Below are positions 1 through 13,319 of a DNA stretch of 64,000 bases, piece after piece; position 1 is the stretch's first letter; each line of letters starts with the position of its first letter. Origin of the DNA: Urechis unicinctus. Taxonomy: Eukaryota > Annelida > Polychaeta > Xenopneusta > Urechidae. Made by a program: the position numbers and the translations under genes. The DNA lies in contig CM067343.1 of the NCBI GenBank assembly GCA_034190875.2, forward strand, positions 31,700,250-31,764,249. The letters run 5' to 3'. Below the pieces are notes generated by a model that did not search any database, was not told the origin of the DNA, and saw nothing but the letters and a program-made list of their open reading frames with translations.

Positions 1-1842
1 AAAATTGCAATTTTCTCAAAGCTAACCCCACGTAACAGTACTGCATTACCCTTGTCACGTTTAAATTTTGGCCATGTCGATTTTGTAAGGTTTACAAATT
101 ATATCGTTGCAATGCCGATGTCTGTGCTTTGCTGGACCATAGACCTGTGTTAAGGAATCAAACGAGGACAGGGACAGCAATACACGCGCACAGCAGATAC
201 ATGGCCTATTCAGGAAGCGCTGCGGAACATTCGTTATTGGCTTCCACACGGGGAACAAATGTTTAATATATTTTGATGAATAATTTTGATAAGCAAACTT
301 AGTTTTGATTTTGGGGTTTGGCTCTCGGTATTTTTCTATGTGTCATCGGGTGTCAGCAACGGCAGCATTTCTAGCTTGGCAATATATACAATTTGCTATT
401 GTCAATAAGCCGACAAATTAAATTCTTGGATACCTAAGGTTAATGGCTGGTTTGATGTGGCAATAAATTACCAGCATACCTTGACCGCCTAAATTTCTGT
501 ACTGAATACAGTTCATAGAAAGGATTGAATGTGCTGGGTATTAATAATGTTTCATTTATGGTCGTATTTTGAGCTGTGACTTACCCATTCTAGTGGAAAA
601 CGCCAATTTCAAGTTGTTATGTTAGTAATTAAAGTCAAGGGGATCCATCCTATAGTAAAGCTTTACTTTTGCTTTGTTAAAAACTTTATAATCGTATGTG
701 AAAACGAGTTTGTCTTAATATGATCGTTTTGCATTATAAGAACTCTCACAATCCACCTTCAATCATTAGAACCCGGTAATACACGCGAGTATTTGCTCCG
801 GGTTGCATTACGTATGTTAACTATTTTGGTTAAGCTATACTCTGTACCCTGGCTCTCTAGCACCTTCATCCGCATGGCTGTTTTCTCTAATCCAATATTG
901 GTTATAGAAACACAAACATTTTTGGCTGCTTTTTGAACCGACGTATGTAATGGGTATCGCTATATATTATCCGCAACATCGTCCGATATCAAATTTTCCC
1001 GTCGATGATTGGCCAATTATGTTGATTGGACTTATGTAGTATCCAGCTGGGCTGTCTGCACGGAGCGGACTGTGAACATATATCAAGCAAAAACATGAAT
1101 GATCTGTGATGGTTGATAAGTACTCTATGTGGTTGGCCTATAGCTCTCGAACACTTCTTGACAAGGGTCGTGATGAATCATGCTTCATCGCGTCATGGCG
1201 GATAACATAAATTAGATGATTGCAGCCAAAACCGGAGCCAAGCTGTTAGTTGCACAATGTTTTTACAATGCAAATTGGTGATCCCTTCAAAGAGCAAGGT
1301 AAACATGGTGCTTATAACAGTGACTTCTATTTGGCGATTTATTTTCATTATATTGTGTCGACATTGTTTCCATAAAAAAAGAACGACAGGGCACGGAACG
1401 ATTGCACAAAGACATAAATGTAAATATTTTCTATTTACGTAGTTATATCTCAACCAAAATATATGTGTTATTACTTGTCATATCGGTTGTGTATAGGAAC
1501 TTGTTCCAGTTCGTCAAGAGGAAATAACCACACGTTCTCCGTTTAAGTAATGATAGCATTCCGAATGTTATTGACAGTTGGAATTTCATAAAGTGGTATA
1601 ACTATGTGGGTTCTGCAAGACTATGCTCCAGGCAAAATCGTATAGTTCATTATGTCTTCTCATTATTTCATATATCATATTATAACGCCTAGCTTTAAAG
1701 CAAACTAATGGTTATTTAAGTAATGTCCTTCAGTGCAAAGAACGAGATGTTTCAGAGCGTTAAAGCGACAAAGAATGAGTGAATTATCGCCTGCAAAACT
1801 CGTGGTCCAGGAAATCAATGAATGTGCCCGTATGAACAGAAT

Positions 1843-2101
<259 letters not shown>

Positions 2102-5100
2102 TGCGTGTGTGTCTGTGTGTTGTGGTGTGTGCGTACGTGTAAAATGCACATTGCACATGGATGTGGACAAAAACGTTTGTTGGTTGCGCGGGATTTCATT
2201 TTTATTTGCCCGTAGCCTGTGTAATCTCATCATGACCTTGAGTAAGGTTACACTTAAGACCATAATTGCTTTTGGCCAAGACTGCAGAGGAACATTCTTC
2301 ATCTAGAACCATATACGTTATAGATACCCGCACTGTTACAATCAGCAGCAATATATTAATAGTTAATTGTACATTAACTTAGACGACTGAGCTATACGAG
2401 CTCTATTTAAATAAGCGATCGTCAATTATTGACCAAGAAAAAGAGCTTTGTTCAGGAGAGACAGATACGTGTCAGTAATAACGTACATATATTCATATCA
2501 AATGTGGGCGCATACACAGGTTGCTTCAGGCGCTACTCCGAGCGACTTGGCATTATACTTATTCGTGGTTTCTTATAAATCGATCGCTTCATGTCCCCCG
2601 CTTCCGCGGAGTGCTCAGGAAGGCAAGTTCGTTACAGGCCATATTATCGCTGGGTCTGTATATCACCAACTGTCCCTGTTTGTACATACTGCATTGTGCA
2701 ATGTGGTAGAAGTGAACATAACAGTCATATGCTAGTAGTTATGCTGGTCTCATCTGATATATTGCCCAACTCATTCACGAGATATTTGGCAACAGTAATT
2801 ATATTTTATATGATTACAATGATATGGGGCTAATGCAACGTCGAATCAAAATATCATTCTAACTGTCCTCAAAATTGACAAAATCACCGCAAACGTACCA
2901 TTGCCTCCACATTCATACAATCTGCTGTCTTTAGCATCTAAGAGCTATACTCGTGACGACAACCGTGGCTTTAACCAAACCCATGCATTGTTTGCGTGGT
3001 TGCGCTGTAAATGACAATTGCAAGGCTTGCTGCATCACCGCACAACAAGCACGTTTGTTTCCCATATTTCTCTAAAAACCCAATATCGAGAGCGTCTTAT
3101 TCAAGAGGATAGCAAAATGCAAACACTGTCCGGCTAATGTCATGTCAAATTTGGACGCTGCTGCCTGACAACGACAGATAGTGCAATCAACTCCTTCGAG
3201 GGCTGATAGCTGGGGTAGTTATTAGGTATTATATTCAATCAATTTATCATAGTATGACATATTGCCATCCGTCTGCACCCATAAGAAATACCAATCTGCG
3301 CAAACTTGTTAAATGCATAGGGATGTTTTGCTGCCTGTATCAGCATTTCCATACGAAAGCTATTGAGTTTATAAATACTCTTGCTATCATGCAGTTAGCT
3401 CATTATAATACTACAGCTCACTGGCCATAAATATTATATATTTGCGATATCAGTTCGTGTCTTGGTTGATACAAAGATAGACGCACACTAGATGGACCGC
3501 TTTGGCGTCGCCAATTTATTGATCTTGTTGAGCATCAATACTCCATGTGTTCCAGAACATACACAGTTTATGCAGACTAGCGATTGTGTTACCTATGTAA
3601 CAGTCCCTCGGAATGAACTAGTGCGCATGCTGTATTCCTGGAATTTCTAACATGCAACTATCATAAGGCATTATTGTTATTGCCCTGGTATTGGAATGAC
3701 CAGGTAATATATTTCCATCTTGTAACATATATAATCGTCTGTGGCATTACAACATAGCCAGACGTAAGTGGAATCTGCCACACTAATTTCCGATGAGATC
3801 AGTATATAAACCTCTTTCTTCAAATGCCGTTTGCTCGTCATGGTTACAAAGGGATTATGGGAGGCTATTATAGGATTAAATGCGTTTAGATAGAACGAAC
3901 GAGACATTTCTTTACGTGACATTCATTAGTCAACGATTTAAAATGCTGATGCTATAATCCCAATCCTATTGTTTTGGTCAAAGGAATATCATTTAATTTG
4001 TCATTAAACAGTTATCAGCAAGGAAACAACGGCTTTTGGAACACATAAGCGTGAAAACAACGTAGTTATCTTTCTACATGATTCTACAATCATAGATCTA
4101 CAGACACGATTGTAATAAATTTGTTTGCCGCCCATGGCTCTATACAGTCATCTTCTCATTTTATATACAACAACCCCTACGCGGTGATCCAATAACGGGT
4201 GTCAACGTCTTCGCTATAGTTACATTGTTCATCAAATATGTGACACGCTTAGCAACAGCACATGAGGGCGAGATGTGCTGCAGCATGCACCTGCGGATCA
4301 TCGTTCCAAGAATCGTTCCGCCTATTATTTTTTTGACACAAGGTATTTGTAAATTACCCTGGTTTGCTCATTATTCCCATTTAGAATACAATACGTTACT
4401 TTATATCGCTATTTACACGTTTCCCGGTTAATCGGTAACAAGGCACATATCTAGGCGATGATCATCGTAGTACCAAATTAGTAATCCGTACATGGCAACA
4501 CACGCAAGTGGAGAAAGTATAAAAGCAGACAAGGTTCCCTTATAAAAAATCTAACGCATATACAAGGAACTTGATGAAGTATGGGTTATTCGGAGATATG
4601 AGCGGTGCAGATACACTGGCGTCCCGCCGGAGAATAATTTGTTCCTCCACCGTCGCTATTTGATATATCATTGTTATGAATAATTTACATAAATAAATGC
4701 AAATGTCGGTTGACTTTTGTTAAGTCTTTCTCTGAGGTCAACGGAATCATGAACCGACGCAAAGATAGCATTTCAGTGGGATGCAACGGCTTCTCTCTGA
4801 AGAAAATGGTTGATACCAACAGCTCCCGAGTTGTTTCCCTCAGGAAACAAAGAATGCCTTATTCATGATCCGCAGCAGTTCAGTATAATCTATTCACAAG
4901 ACAGGTTCTAGTTTATTCATGATCCAGTAGTCAGTTGAATTGATTGGGACGCCTCTGCCAGTGTAAACATAGATGTAATTTACTTTAAATGGTGAAATTG
5001 ACGACAGTGAGCCTGTGTGGTTCATCAATTTGTCTGTAGTGTAAGGTTTCTAACTGAGAGTAATTACTGAACTGCGCACAATGCTTCACTGTTGATATTA

Positions 5101-5180
5101 AGGCAATATGCGCTTTACAAGCAGAAAGCGCTTATGTATCTGTCAGGATGTGTTAATACAGAATAGGCCCGTCAATATTT

Positions 5181-5575
5181 TGTGAAAAACAATATCAACG
5201 TCGTCATGGCTTGTATGAAACCGATATCAACGTCCTCCTGGCTAGTGTGAAACACAATATCGACGTCGTCCCGGCTCGTATAACACACAATATCAATGTC
5301 GTCATGGCTTGTACGAAACAAAATGTCAACGTCGTCATTGCTAGTATGAAATTAAATTTTGACGCCATCATGGCATATGTGAAACACAATATCAACTTCG
5401 CCATTGCTTGTATAAAATACAATATCAAAGACGTCATGGCTTTTATGAAACGCAAAATCGACATCTGGATTTTTGGTATTTATTCCAATATCGACGTGGC
5501 CTGTATGAAACGCAATATCGACGTAGTCATCCCTTGCAAAGTATCGAAGTCGCCGTGGCTTGTATGAATCACAAT
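5181..5575. repeat. 33-bp minisatellite, about 12 degenerate units
   Basis: Units of 33 bases each carry a core like AATATCGACGTCGTCATGGC followed by TTGTATGAAAC. They run from about 5181 to 5575, with one shortened unit near 5450 and another near 5545. Because 33 is a multiple of three, open frames persist on both strands (118 codons on +, part of 148 on -), giving an 11-residue peptide repeat such as KHNIDVV. About two units survive in block A'' (41740-41800), and the array is missing from block A'. The open frames are best explained by the repeat period rather than by selection, although a repetitive small protein is not formally excluded. Confidence 0.9.
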
Positions 5576-6180
5576 ATCGTGAGGTGAATGTAATGCCTAG
5601 CACTGTCAGTAAAAGGTCAGTACAGCCGACAACGGTGTTGCATGACTGAGTATAATTAATGACTGAGTATACTATATTCATGCTGCTATATTGCTGGATG
5701 CTTTTCATCATGATGCAACTCTTTCTGCATTCTTTGTTAACCCAATCAACTGAGGGATATAATGTTTTGTTACACACTGAGGGCGACTGGGACCACACAG
5801 CATAACCCAGGCACTCTCCCTATCATTATACTAAGTCAACATTGGTAGGTGGAATATAACGCTTCTCGAGTTGATTCCTGATGCCAGTATATTGATATTG
5901 CCGGCAAAATATTAACAGAGGCTATCTTGGACAAGTGATAAAGAATGATACCCCCAATAAATGTATTAAGCGGAATCTCCGCCAAGCTGCCATTCATATG
6001 CATCGTGATCCTTTTCCAGATAGATGAGAGGCTTGGTGAGGAGAATTGACATATGGCTATCATTTGCTTTATCTGTTTAGAGTCCAAATATTCAATATTT
6101 CTAAGATGATTTGCTGTTGACAAAGACGTTAAGTAATTGCATCAAGGAATTTTATGGTAATTTCATTATCATTGGCAATA

Positions 6181-6229
6181 TACATATATACATATATATA
6201 TATAATGATATATATATATATATATATAT

Positions 6230-6320
<91 letters not shown>
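6181..6320. repeat. (TA)n microsatellite, second tract of block A
   Basis: About 140 bases of TA dinucleotide with a few GA or TC interruptions. The matching position in block A' also carries a (TA)n tract (29461-29604), so this one too predates the duplication. Confidence 0.97.
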
Positions 6321-6324
<4 letters not shown>

Positions 6325-6521
6325 TTAAGCAGCAACCGTGAGTTACGTGCAATCATATAGAAATGGATATGATCCACGTGCCAAATTCGGTCAAAAGGTA
6401 CTGTATGGCATATACTTATTCATTAAAGGCGATTGTTAAATAAGAAGTGATTAAATAAGGTCAATTAATATGCATGGTGTTCAGCTTCAGCATATAAGGT
6501 ATGACAAATTCAGAGCAGATA

Positions 6522-6538
6522 CCCCCCCCCCCCCCCCC
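6522..6538. repeat. Poly-C run (17 C)
   Basis: Seventeen consecutive C bases, preceded by GCAGATA and followed by ACTAAGGTAAAAGTCAT. The equivalent site in block A' has a run of 19 C (29833-29851) in the same flanks. The persistence of a homopolymer in both copies is worth noting, although such runs change length quickly and are prone to sequencing error. Confidence 0.95.
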
Positions 6539-7104
6539 ACTAAGGTAAAAGTCATACACGAATCGGTACATTATAAGTAATAAAATAACAATCATGGTTT
6601 GTTACGCATACAACGCTGGAGTTCGCTGATGCTTCAGGGTATGACATTATACGCAATGTTTGGTACATATGTATATCAATTTCACGTTGACTCATCCTCG
6701 TTGACTTGTTGATGTTGCTATCATTCGCTGCCATAAATATATAATTGCATGTATGTTTTGGCGGTATATGCCGTAACGGACGAAGTAATTGACTTGTGTA
6801 GCTGATACTTCAATCCGCCCAGGGTTCATAATGTCAAGCAATAAAACTACAACCAACATCAGAGGGAGGAAATATTTGGCATCAGACGTTTGACAGACGA
6901 CCCTTGAGGTATCCAAAACGATGATTAAACTGCACATGCAAGCAAAAGTATCCAGTCCTTGAAAATATTACAGTAAGAAACAACCGCCGGTTACACGCAT
7001 GGTTACTCACAGTCGGATAGCAAATAACTAAACTGAATAGAACCAGGAGAAGAGCTTACTGGTAACCTAAGGAGTATTAGAGCTGTGTATGCAACGGGTG
7101 CTTT

Positions 7105-7255
7105 AACGTGCATGTATTACCAATATAATGGCCTACCATCACGCTGCATATCCAATATAATGGCATACCTTAACCATGATTATCCGATATAATGGAAAGC
7201 CATCACCATGTAAGTCGAATATAATGGCATATCATCACCATGTATATCCAAAATC
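7105..7255. repeat. Degenerate ~35-bp tandem repeat
   Basis: Four or so units built around TATCCAATATAATGGCATAC and CATCACCATGTA recur at about 35-base spacing. A longer and more degraded version lies at 30430-30640 in block A', with motifs such as CATATCCAATGTAATGACAT and TATATCCAAAATGATGGC. The array is therefore an old component of the A family. Confidence 0.75.
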
Positions 7256-7465
7256 TAGTGAAATTTGACTGAGAAATAATGTTGAAAAACTCTATATGCT
7301 GTTCTAACATGATTTTGAGTTAAGGCTTGTGAATATATTTTCTCATGTGGAGACGATAACTGCATGGTAGTTTGACAACATTAAGCATGCACTTTATTTT
7401 CGGCTGCAATATATACCTGATACCTGGATTACGATTTGGCAAATGATTGATGTAGACATCACGTT

Positions 7466-7529
7466 ATGATATCACACTGAGAATCAGATGGCGCCATTAC
7501 ACCATGATATCACACTGAGAATCAGATGG
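7466..7529. repeat. 26-bp exact direct duplication
   Basis: ATGATATCACACTGAGAATC followed by AGATGG occurs at 7466-7491 and again, identically, at 7504-7529. The surrounding 7445-7720 segment is absent from block A' but partly present in A'' (43630-43800). The exact identity implies a recent local duplication. Confidence 0.9.
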
Positions 7530-9660
7530 AAAGGATTCACTTTTATCGCTTCTCCTTCGTGACGGATATCTTAAGAAAAGCAGGTTTCGGCACCACACCA
7601 TGTTTTCTGCCGTAACACGATGAGTGGCTGCAAATGAGTATTTCGACGCCAAACAGCGTATCTTTATCGGCACATGGTGAATACAGTACGCATTTAACTC
7701 ATGATGAATGGTGCATTTGGTCGTTTGTACAAAAATTACTCGCAGACCGTAAGTATCTGGCCATTAAGCATCACGCTTTTGTTTGGATTGCAAACCAAAT
7801 AAAACGCATTCTAGATAGTTATTAATGTTTGGAATCCTTATGCTGTTCGTCTTCTTTATCTTATTGATGTACACAAACCACCGACTTAAGCATTCAATGC
7901 AATCATTGTTCATACATATGTAGAACAGCTAGGTGATAAATAGTCATAATCAAATAAATCATGGCAAATGACAAAAAAAAATGAAGAAACTGGGATCGTT
8001 TTAGATGAACCAAGATTCAAGTAAACGCTGACGAATTTAAAATATCGAGGTTTGTACTGTAATCGCGGTTCATTTGTTTCAACCCTTTTTGTCATTGTGC
8101 AAAAGGAATACGAATGAACTGCGCAACCTATAGTCATGTACTGCAGGGGCAAGATAAGTCCATCATATACCCATCACGAAATGGTTTAGCAGAACGTCTA
8201 ACACAGCACAGTTTTTAATGGATGGCTCCTAGTTACATTGGTATCAACGAATCTCACCATGATTGATCCTGTAGCTAATTCATAATGAGAACTAGTTGAT
8301 GGTGTACAAGTGCTACACACAATGCAATATATTAAATACGTACGTCCAAATCTTCATCTTATGTTTTTTGCAAAAAACAATAAGCTTATTCCAAACTGGT
8401 TAAGTAAGACAAAAAAAGCAATGTGCATGAGGTATAAACGTTTTTAAAAGGAAGTGTGCATTAATAAAGTATCTGTCACCTAGGGAATTATTTACGGACC
8501 TAGAGCTAGTCCATTCCTGAGTCTAGAGTTGGTGCCAATATGATGAATGACGTATCCCCTCTGACTCATTGATATAGACGTCACTCATAGTTACAAAACC
8601 ATTACCGTGTGTTAGTGGTGTGATGGTACATTCCGTAACGTAGGCAAATGTTGTGTTGAGTTAATTGCTCAAACCTCTACAGAGAGACTTGTTATATTAC
8701 CACGATCAGCACAAAACATTCGTAATTATCAGCAACAATAGATGATAAGAGAGCTTCGTGTTCACACACAAAAATAATTACAATTTTGCTATGTTATAAA
8801 TTATGATCCATCAGTCTGTGCCATAGCACTATGTGTACGACGCGTCATTGTTTTGTCTGATTGCTACATCTTGACGGTCGTTTAGGATTGCTAATAACGG
8901 CTGTCTCTATGTATCATGTCATTCACTCTGGCACATAATGTCAAGCTTCTGTAAACGGATGTACTAAGCATGTCCTCTCTTCCTCATCCTTTACATAATA
9001 TGGACACCTTATGCATGAGAGATCTTACAATAAATCGTTGACGTAGTATTATGCTGAAGCCTCAGCTGGCAGGATGTTATAACGTTCTGTTCCATAGGGC
9101 AACCAATATGTGATAAATATATTCAGCTTAGCCTCTACGCTGGGTTATACTGTGTTGTGTCTTTTTGAAATTCGTTTTTGTTGAAGAGCATATAGATCAG
9201 CTTGTGCGATCTGCACTTGATATCAGCCATACGGAAATGCAACACTTAACAGTTTAACCTCGCGCTATGTTAAAACATATTTTTCTTGTTGACTCCATTC
9301 GTAGCCTGAATTGAATGACACGACTGTGATCGGACTTTACAAAATACCCTAGTCGTGCGTGACATTCATGAGGCTTGGACTGTTAAAGACACTAATATGA
9401 GGCGATGCTTGTGACAAATCTGCTGCTTCCATCAAGTGTTGCTTTATTTGCTTGTCTGACCAGATGGTACTACCAAAGCGCAACGCACTTGCAAAATAAA
9501 TGCTTACTCGCATCTATGTTATGCGATATCTAACCTTTCTACATTTTAATCCCTTGAGCGACTGAAGTCAGTTGGTATTGAAGCCACAAGCGGAATTCCC
9601 TACGAACTTGACTTAAATACAAAATTAACTAAATGTTTGTTACGACTACTGCAACACAAA

Positions 9661-10289
9661 TATATCTCCATATCCGTTTTCTATTTCTTGCACAGGCAGA
9701 TGAAGCTGGAGATAAAGCCTCAACAAGAAATGACATCCCTACATCTACGCATCAGCGCCATTCATCAACAACGGAAACCAAATTCGTGCCATGGGTCATA
9801 CAAAACGAAACAACGTATTAAACATTCTAACACTTCAGTGTGCCCTTTCAATTATCTATGATGACGTCGCTTTTTGCGTAAATACAATAGGGTCCCGTAG
9901 ATGCTTTGATTAAACATTGATAAGACTAAGTTTTCCCTTGATGCTTTTAGCAAAACCATTTACACAGATAACGATTCACTGAGTATGAAAGTCATCTTAA
10001 TGAATCATGCAGTTGGTCTCCACTACCTTTTGGTAATTGTGCTGGGTACCATTGTTATACATTAAGTCAGTCATAGTGCATGTAATGCGGCAAAGCTATT
10101 ACAATGCTGCCCTTTAAAGCTGCATTCTATTAAATACCTTTCCTGCAGGAACAATTCCACTTTTTTATGATAGTCATTTACTCGAAAAGGTCATACATGA
10201 ATAGTCAATGATGGTGTGTTCCATAAATTGAACGACTTGATAGAATCCCGCATCCGGTTTTACCACGTTTGTTCTCGTTGGTAAGTAGG
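9661..10289. other. Intergenic, no feature recognised
   Basis: Sequence following the end of block A homology. Two overlapping + frames of 62 and 74 codons begin near 9633. I see no coding signature, RNA gene or repeat structure here. Confidence 0.6.
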
Positions 10290-10293
10290 TTAA

Positions 10294-10865
10294 AGAGACT
10301 GTTCAGCCCTATATAAGGAAAGTGGTTGCCTAGCAAGCTGCTTGGTAACAGCACCTTGGAAACCAAAAATGTTACATTTTCAGACTTTCAGTCACTACGC
10401 GGCGCTGTGGTCTCAGAAAAAAAGATCCTTGCTTCGACAGTCGCCATTTATATTGTCGGACATTATCCTTCCTGCTTGTCGGTCTAATGTGTGCACAATT
10501 ATGCCCACAACTTGAATGAGTGAAGATTTTATGAAATCTACATTATGTAACTAAAGCGGAAGAATACACATCGTTAGCGAGGTAAATTCAGAGCGCGTTA
10601 TGATTTACAGCTAACATTCGTGCGGTTCATGGTTTTAGGGAGGTACCGTTATCGATGGAAAGACATAACTGAATAAAACAGATCTCCACAGTATATCATA
10701 AAAATTTCCAGTCAAATAATAATGTTAAAAACTTATCAACATAACTTCCATCATGTAAACTCGGCGGCACAAATTAGAAGATGTCATTACTTACGTCTGC
10801 ATTAATCGTAGTAATGTAATAACGAAATGATCCCTGATTGCCTTATATGTGGCTGAACAGTCTCT
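10294..10865. mobile_element. TTAA-flanked TIR element (piggyBac/Kolobok-like MITE)
   Basis: The element is bounded by TTAA on both sides (10290-10293 and 10866-10869). Its ends are inverted repeats: the left begins AGAGACTGTTCAGCC and continues CTATATAAGG, and the right, read on the minus strand, begins AGAGACTGTTCAGCC and continues ACATATAAGG. That is 15 perfect bases and 23 of 25 overall. At 572 bp it carries no convincing transposase frame, so it is non-autonomous. TTAA target duplication is characteristic of piggyBac and Kolobok superfamilies; the sequence does not separate the two. Structure confidence is high and family assignment moderate. Confidence 0.88.
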
Positions 10866-11289
10866 TTAATGTATTTACAAATAATCGCTCTAACCAGGCG
10901 TCCCCCTGCCATTGCTTTACGTATCAGACGCAGCAGCTCAGGTTTGTATATCAAAATCGAATACAATATATTATGAAGCTTAGCTGTCAGCATATTTGTA
11001 ATCGATAACAACGTATGATACACTCATCATTCAGCAGTCTCTAGAGACTTCCAGTTTTTTTGTCATATTTATTGGTATGCACCCATGTACCCATGTAATT
11101 TTCAGCTATTTTTTGAGTGATTCCCCCCAAAAAATATGGGTCTAAATATCATGATATGTGAAAGGAACAATTGAGCCCACATCTACTTCAATAAACACGT
11201 GAGGGTGAGTAATTATGACTTAAGCTCTCTGTATATAATGTTCGTTGTGAATTTGCCATCATGCTCGATACGCTGATTTACATAACAAT

Positions 11290-11980
11290 AATTATTTAGC
11301 TTCAGTCGTCATTTTGCAACATACTCTACACGAAAGTTTGAATTGTGAAGTCATTGTATTGGTCTTAATTTGTGATAAGTGTTAAATGGGGACATTTCAT
11401 TTGATATTGTTAGAAAATCTACAGCACTGTACCATCATTAATGTTACATGAGTGATATTTATGAACTGACACGAAGCAAATACCACTTATTGTTTAAGTA
11501 CAAATAGCTAAGAGCAAAATTATATATTTGAGAACCATTTTGTATTGTATGCACCAATTTATATTTGAGAACCACATGCACCGTATCCCGATTCCCTATC
11601 GCATACTTCTACCGTGCATTGACAAATGCATAGCATATACGCAGGAAATTATGTTACATATTATTATTTTTACTTATTTACTCAATTGTACAGCTAATTA
11701 CTTCAAGTACATTTGTTACAACAAAAGTAAATCAAGATTAATACAATACCGAATGTGGATGAATCAGCCCAAGCAACTATTGGTCAATAGTCAATGGACT
11801 TGTCAAATTGATATTCGTCTCTCTGATATTCGTATTTGCCATGCCAGACATATGAATTGCGCCGAAGTAATCATTCACTTCACTTCCTGCTTAGCGTTAT
11901 TGGTCGCGGGCGTGACTGGAATATATTCCATGAGGTCACACCTGCAGCGCTGTTACGAGACAAGAGTATCATGATAGGAG
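11290..11980 (+). repeat. Interspersed repeat, direct partner of 19350-19990
   Basis: Shared anchors include GCAACATACT, the TTTGATATTGTT stretch, CTATCGCA followed by an ACTTCTACC-like run, TGCATAGCATATA-type sequence, AATACCGAA, CTTGTCAAATTGAT and a CCTGCAG segment near the right edge. The + strand frames here (148 and 78 codons) are not conserved in the partner, which argues against coding. Confidence 0.75.
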
Positions 11981-12079
11981 GGGGACTGATATTTAACACT
12001 GCTGTCAGGTTCGTAGCCAGCGATACGCACTTACGCACGTGCGTAACATCAATTGGAAAAGTGAAAATATAAATATGGC

Positions 12080-12114
12080 CAAAAAAAAGATGCGTGTTTC
12101 AGCGCATATGGCCC

Positions 12115-12170
<56 letters not shown>

Positions 12171-12403
12171 TATATATAGATATATATATATATAGATATA
12201 TAGAGATATATATATATATATATATATAGAGATATATATATATATATATATATCTATATATATATATATATATCTCTATATATCTATATCTCTATATATC
12301 TCTATATATATATCTCTCTATATATATATATATATATCTATATATATATATATATATATATATATCCCGGGCCATATGCGCTGAAACACGCATCTTTTTT
12401 TTG
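12080..12403. repeat. 324-bp palindrome with a (TA)n centre
   Basis: The left arm starts CAAAAAAAAGATGCGTGTTT, followed by CAGCGCATATGGCCCGGG and then (TA)n. The right arm is its exact reverse complement, ending in eight T and a G. The outer 38 bases match perfectly. The central 248 bases are TA repeat in which the left half contains only G interruptions (GATA) and the right half only C interruptions (TATC), switching at about 12242. That is what a slipped but originally continuous palindrome would give. Transcribed RNA from either strand would fold into one long hairpin. No obvious target-site duplication flanks it, so foldback transposon is only one possible reading. Confidence 0.95.
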
Positions 12404-13319
12404 TATATCGATGACACTGGGGAGGGGGGGGGGAAACACGTGATTACATGCATAATCAGATAAAAATACCAAGGACCGTGAAAGCTGATTCAATTTGAAA
12501 TCATAACAGTCTTAGCCATTTCACTGAGTACGTTAATTCGACTTCGTAGGTTGAATGTAACTATTGATTTACATATGTGATTAATTTATTTATTTAACTT
12601 GCCTCAGAGAGTCAGATAGACCTTATTACAAATGGCTCGCGTCTTTTCATATATGGCGCTTGTTTAATCGTATTGTGGTATATAATTGGTAAATGTACCT
12701 GATGGCGCGACAATTTGAGCTCAGTAGCGCCAGATGTTTATAAACCCCGTATTGTTAAAGTCCATGTCAAACCATTGTTGATGAGAGCCAGATTGTTCGT
12801 AATGTGAGCTAATAATTAGAAACCATGCACCCAGTGAAGAAAGCTATTGTTAGCCACATATATGAGTGCAATGAAATGAAACACGTCCAAATTGATATAT
12901 TTGGTTATGCGGATTGCCACGTGCATTGATACTTTTTGTTTTATATTAGTTAGCTATATATAGAAGAGGAAATTGCCTCTCGCCCAACTAATTGCAATTC
13001 GTTGACCACTCTCAAAAAAAGATTTACTTAATATTATGTCTCGACTACGATACCACCGTCTTTTATCGCATATTAACGAAACGATAGACTGTTTTTATTT
13101 GCTGTATGACGGCAATTATATTGTTCTCTTTCGTGGTCAACACAACAAATACTAAGCAATGATGTAGTGGCAATTCACACCACACATTTGACCATGCCTA
13201 GGCAAATTTGCACAATACATTTAATCATTAATAATAACACATTGTAAATAGCACATGGCAACCCCTTAGTATTGTGTCCTGTAAGCTCTCAAACAAATAC
13301 GATACGTTCAATATTGATG
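12404..13319. other. Intergenic, no gene recognised
   Basis: AT-rich sequence with a G-rich run at about 12420-12433 (GGAGGGGGGGGGGAAA) just right of the palindrome. No frame, RNA gene or repeat partner was identified with confidence. Confidence 0.6.

Noticed and set aside
5181..5575. CRISPR-like array
   Set aside because: The repeat units are contiguous and degenerate with no unique spacers, and the genome context is eukaryotic; it is a minisatellite.
5352..5798. 148-codon - frame as a gene
   Set aside because: Half of it is the antisense reading of the 33-bp minisatellite, and the rest is not conserved in A''.
11528..11974. 148-codon + frame as a gene
   Set aside because: It lies in a repeat module whose second copy (19350-19990) does not keep the frame; no domain was recognised.
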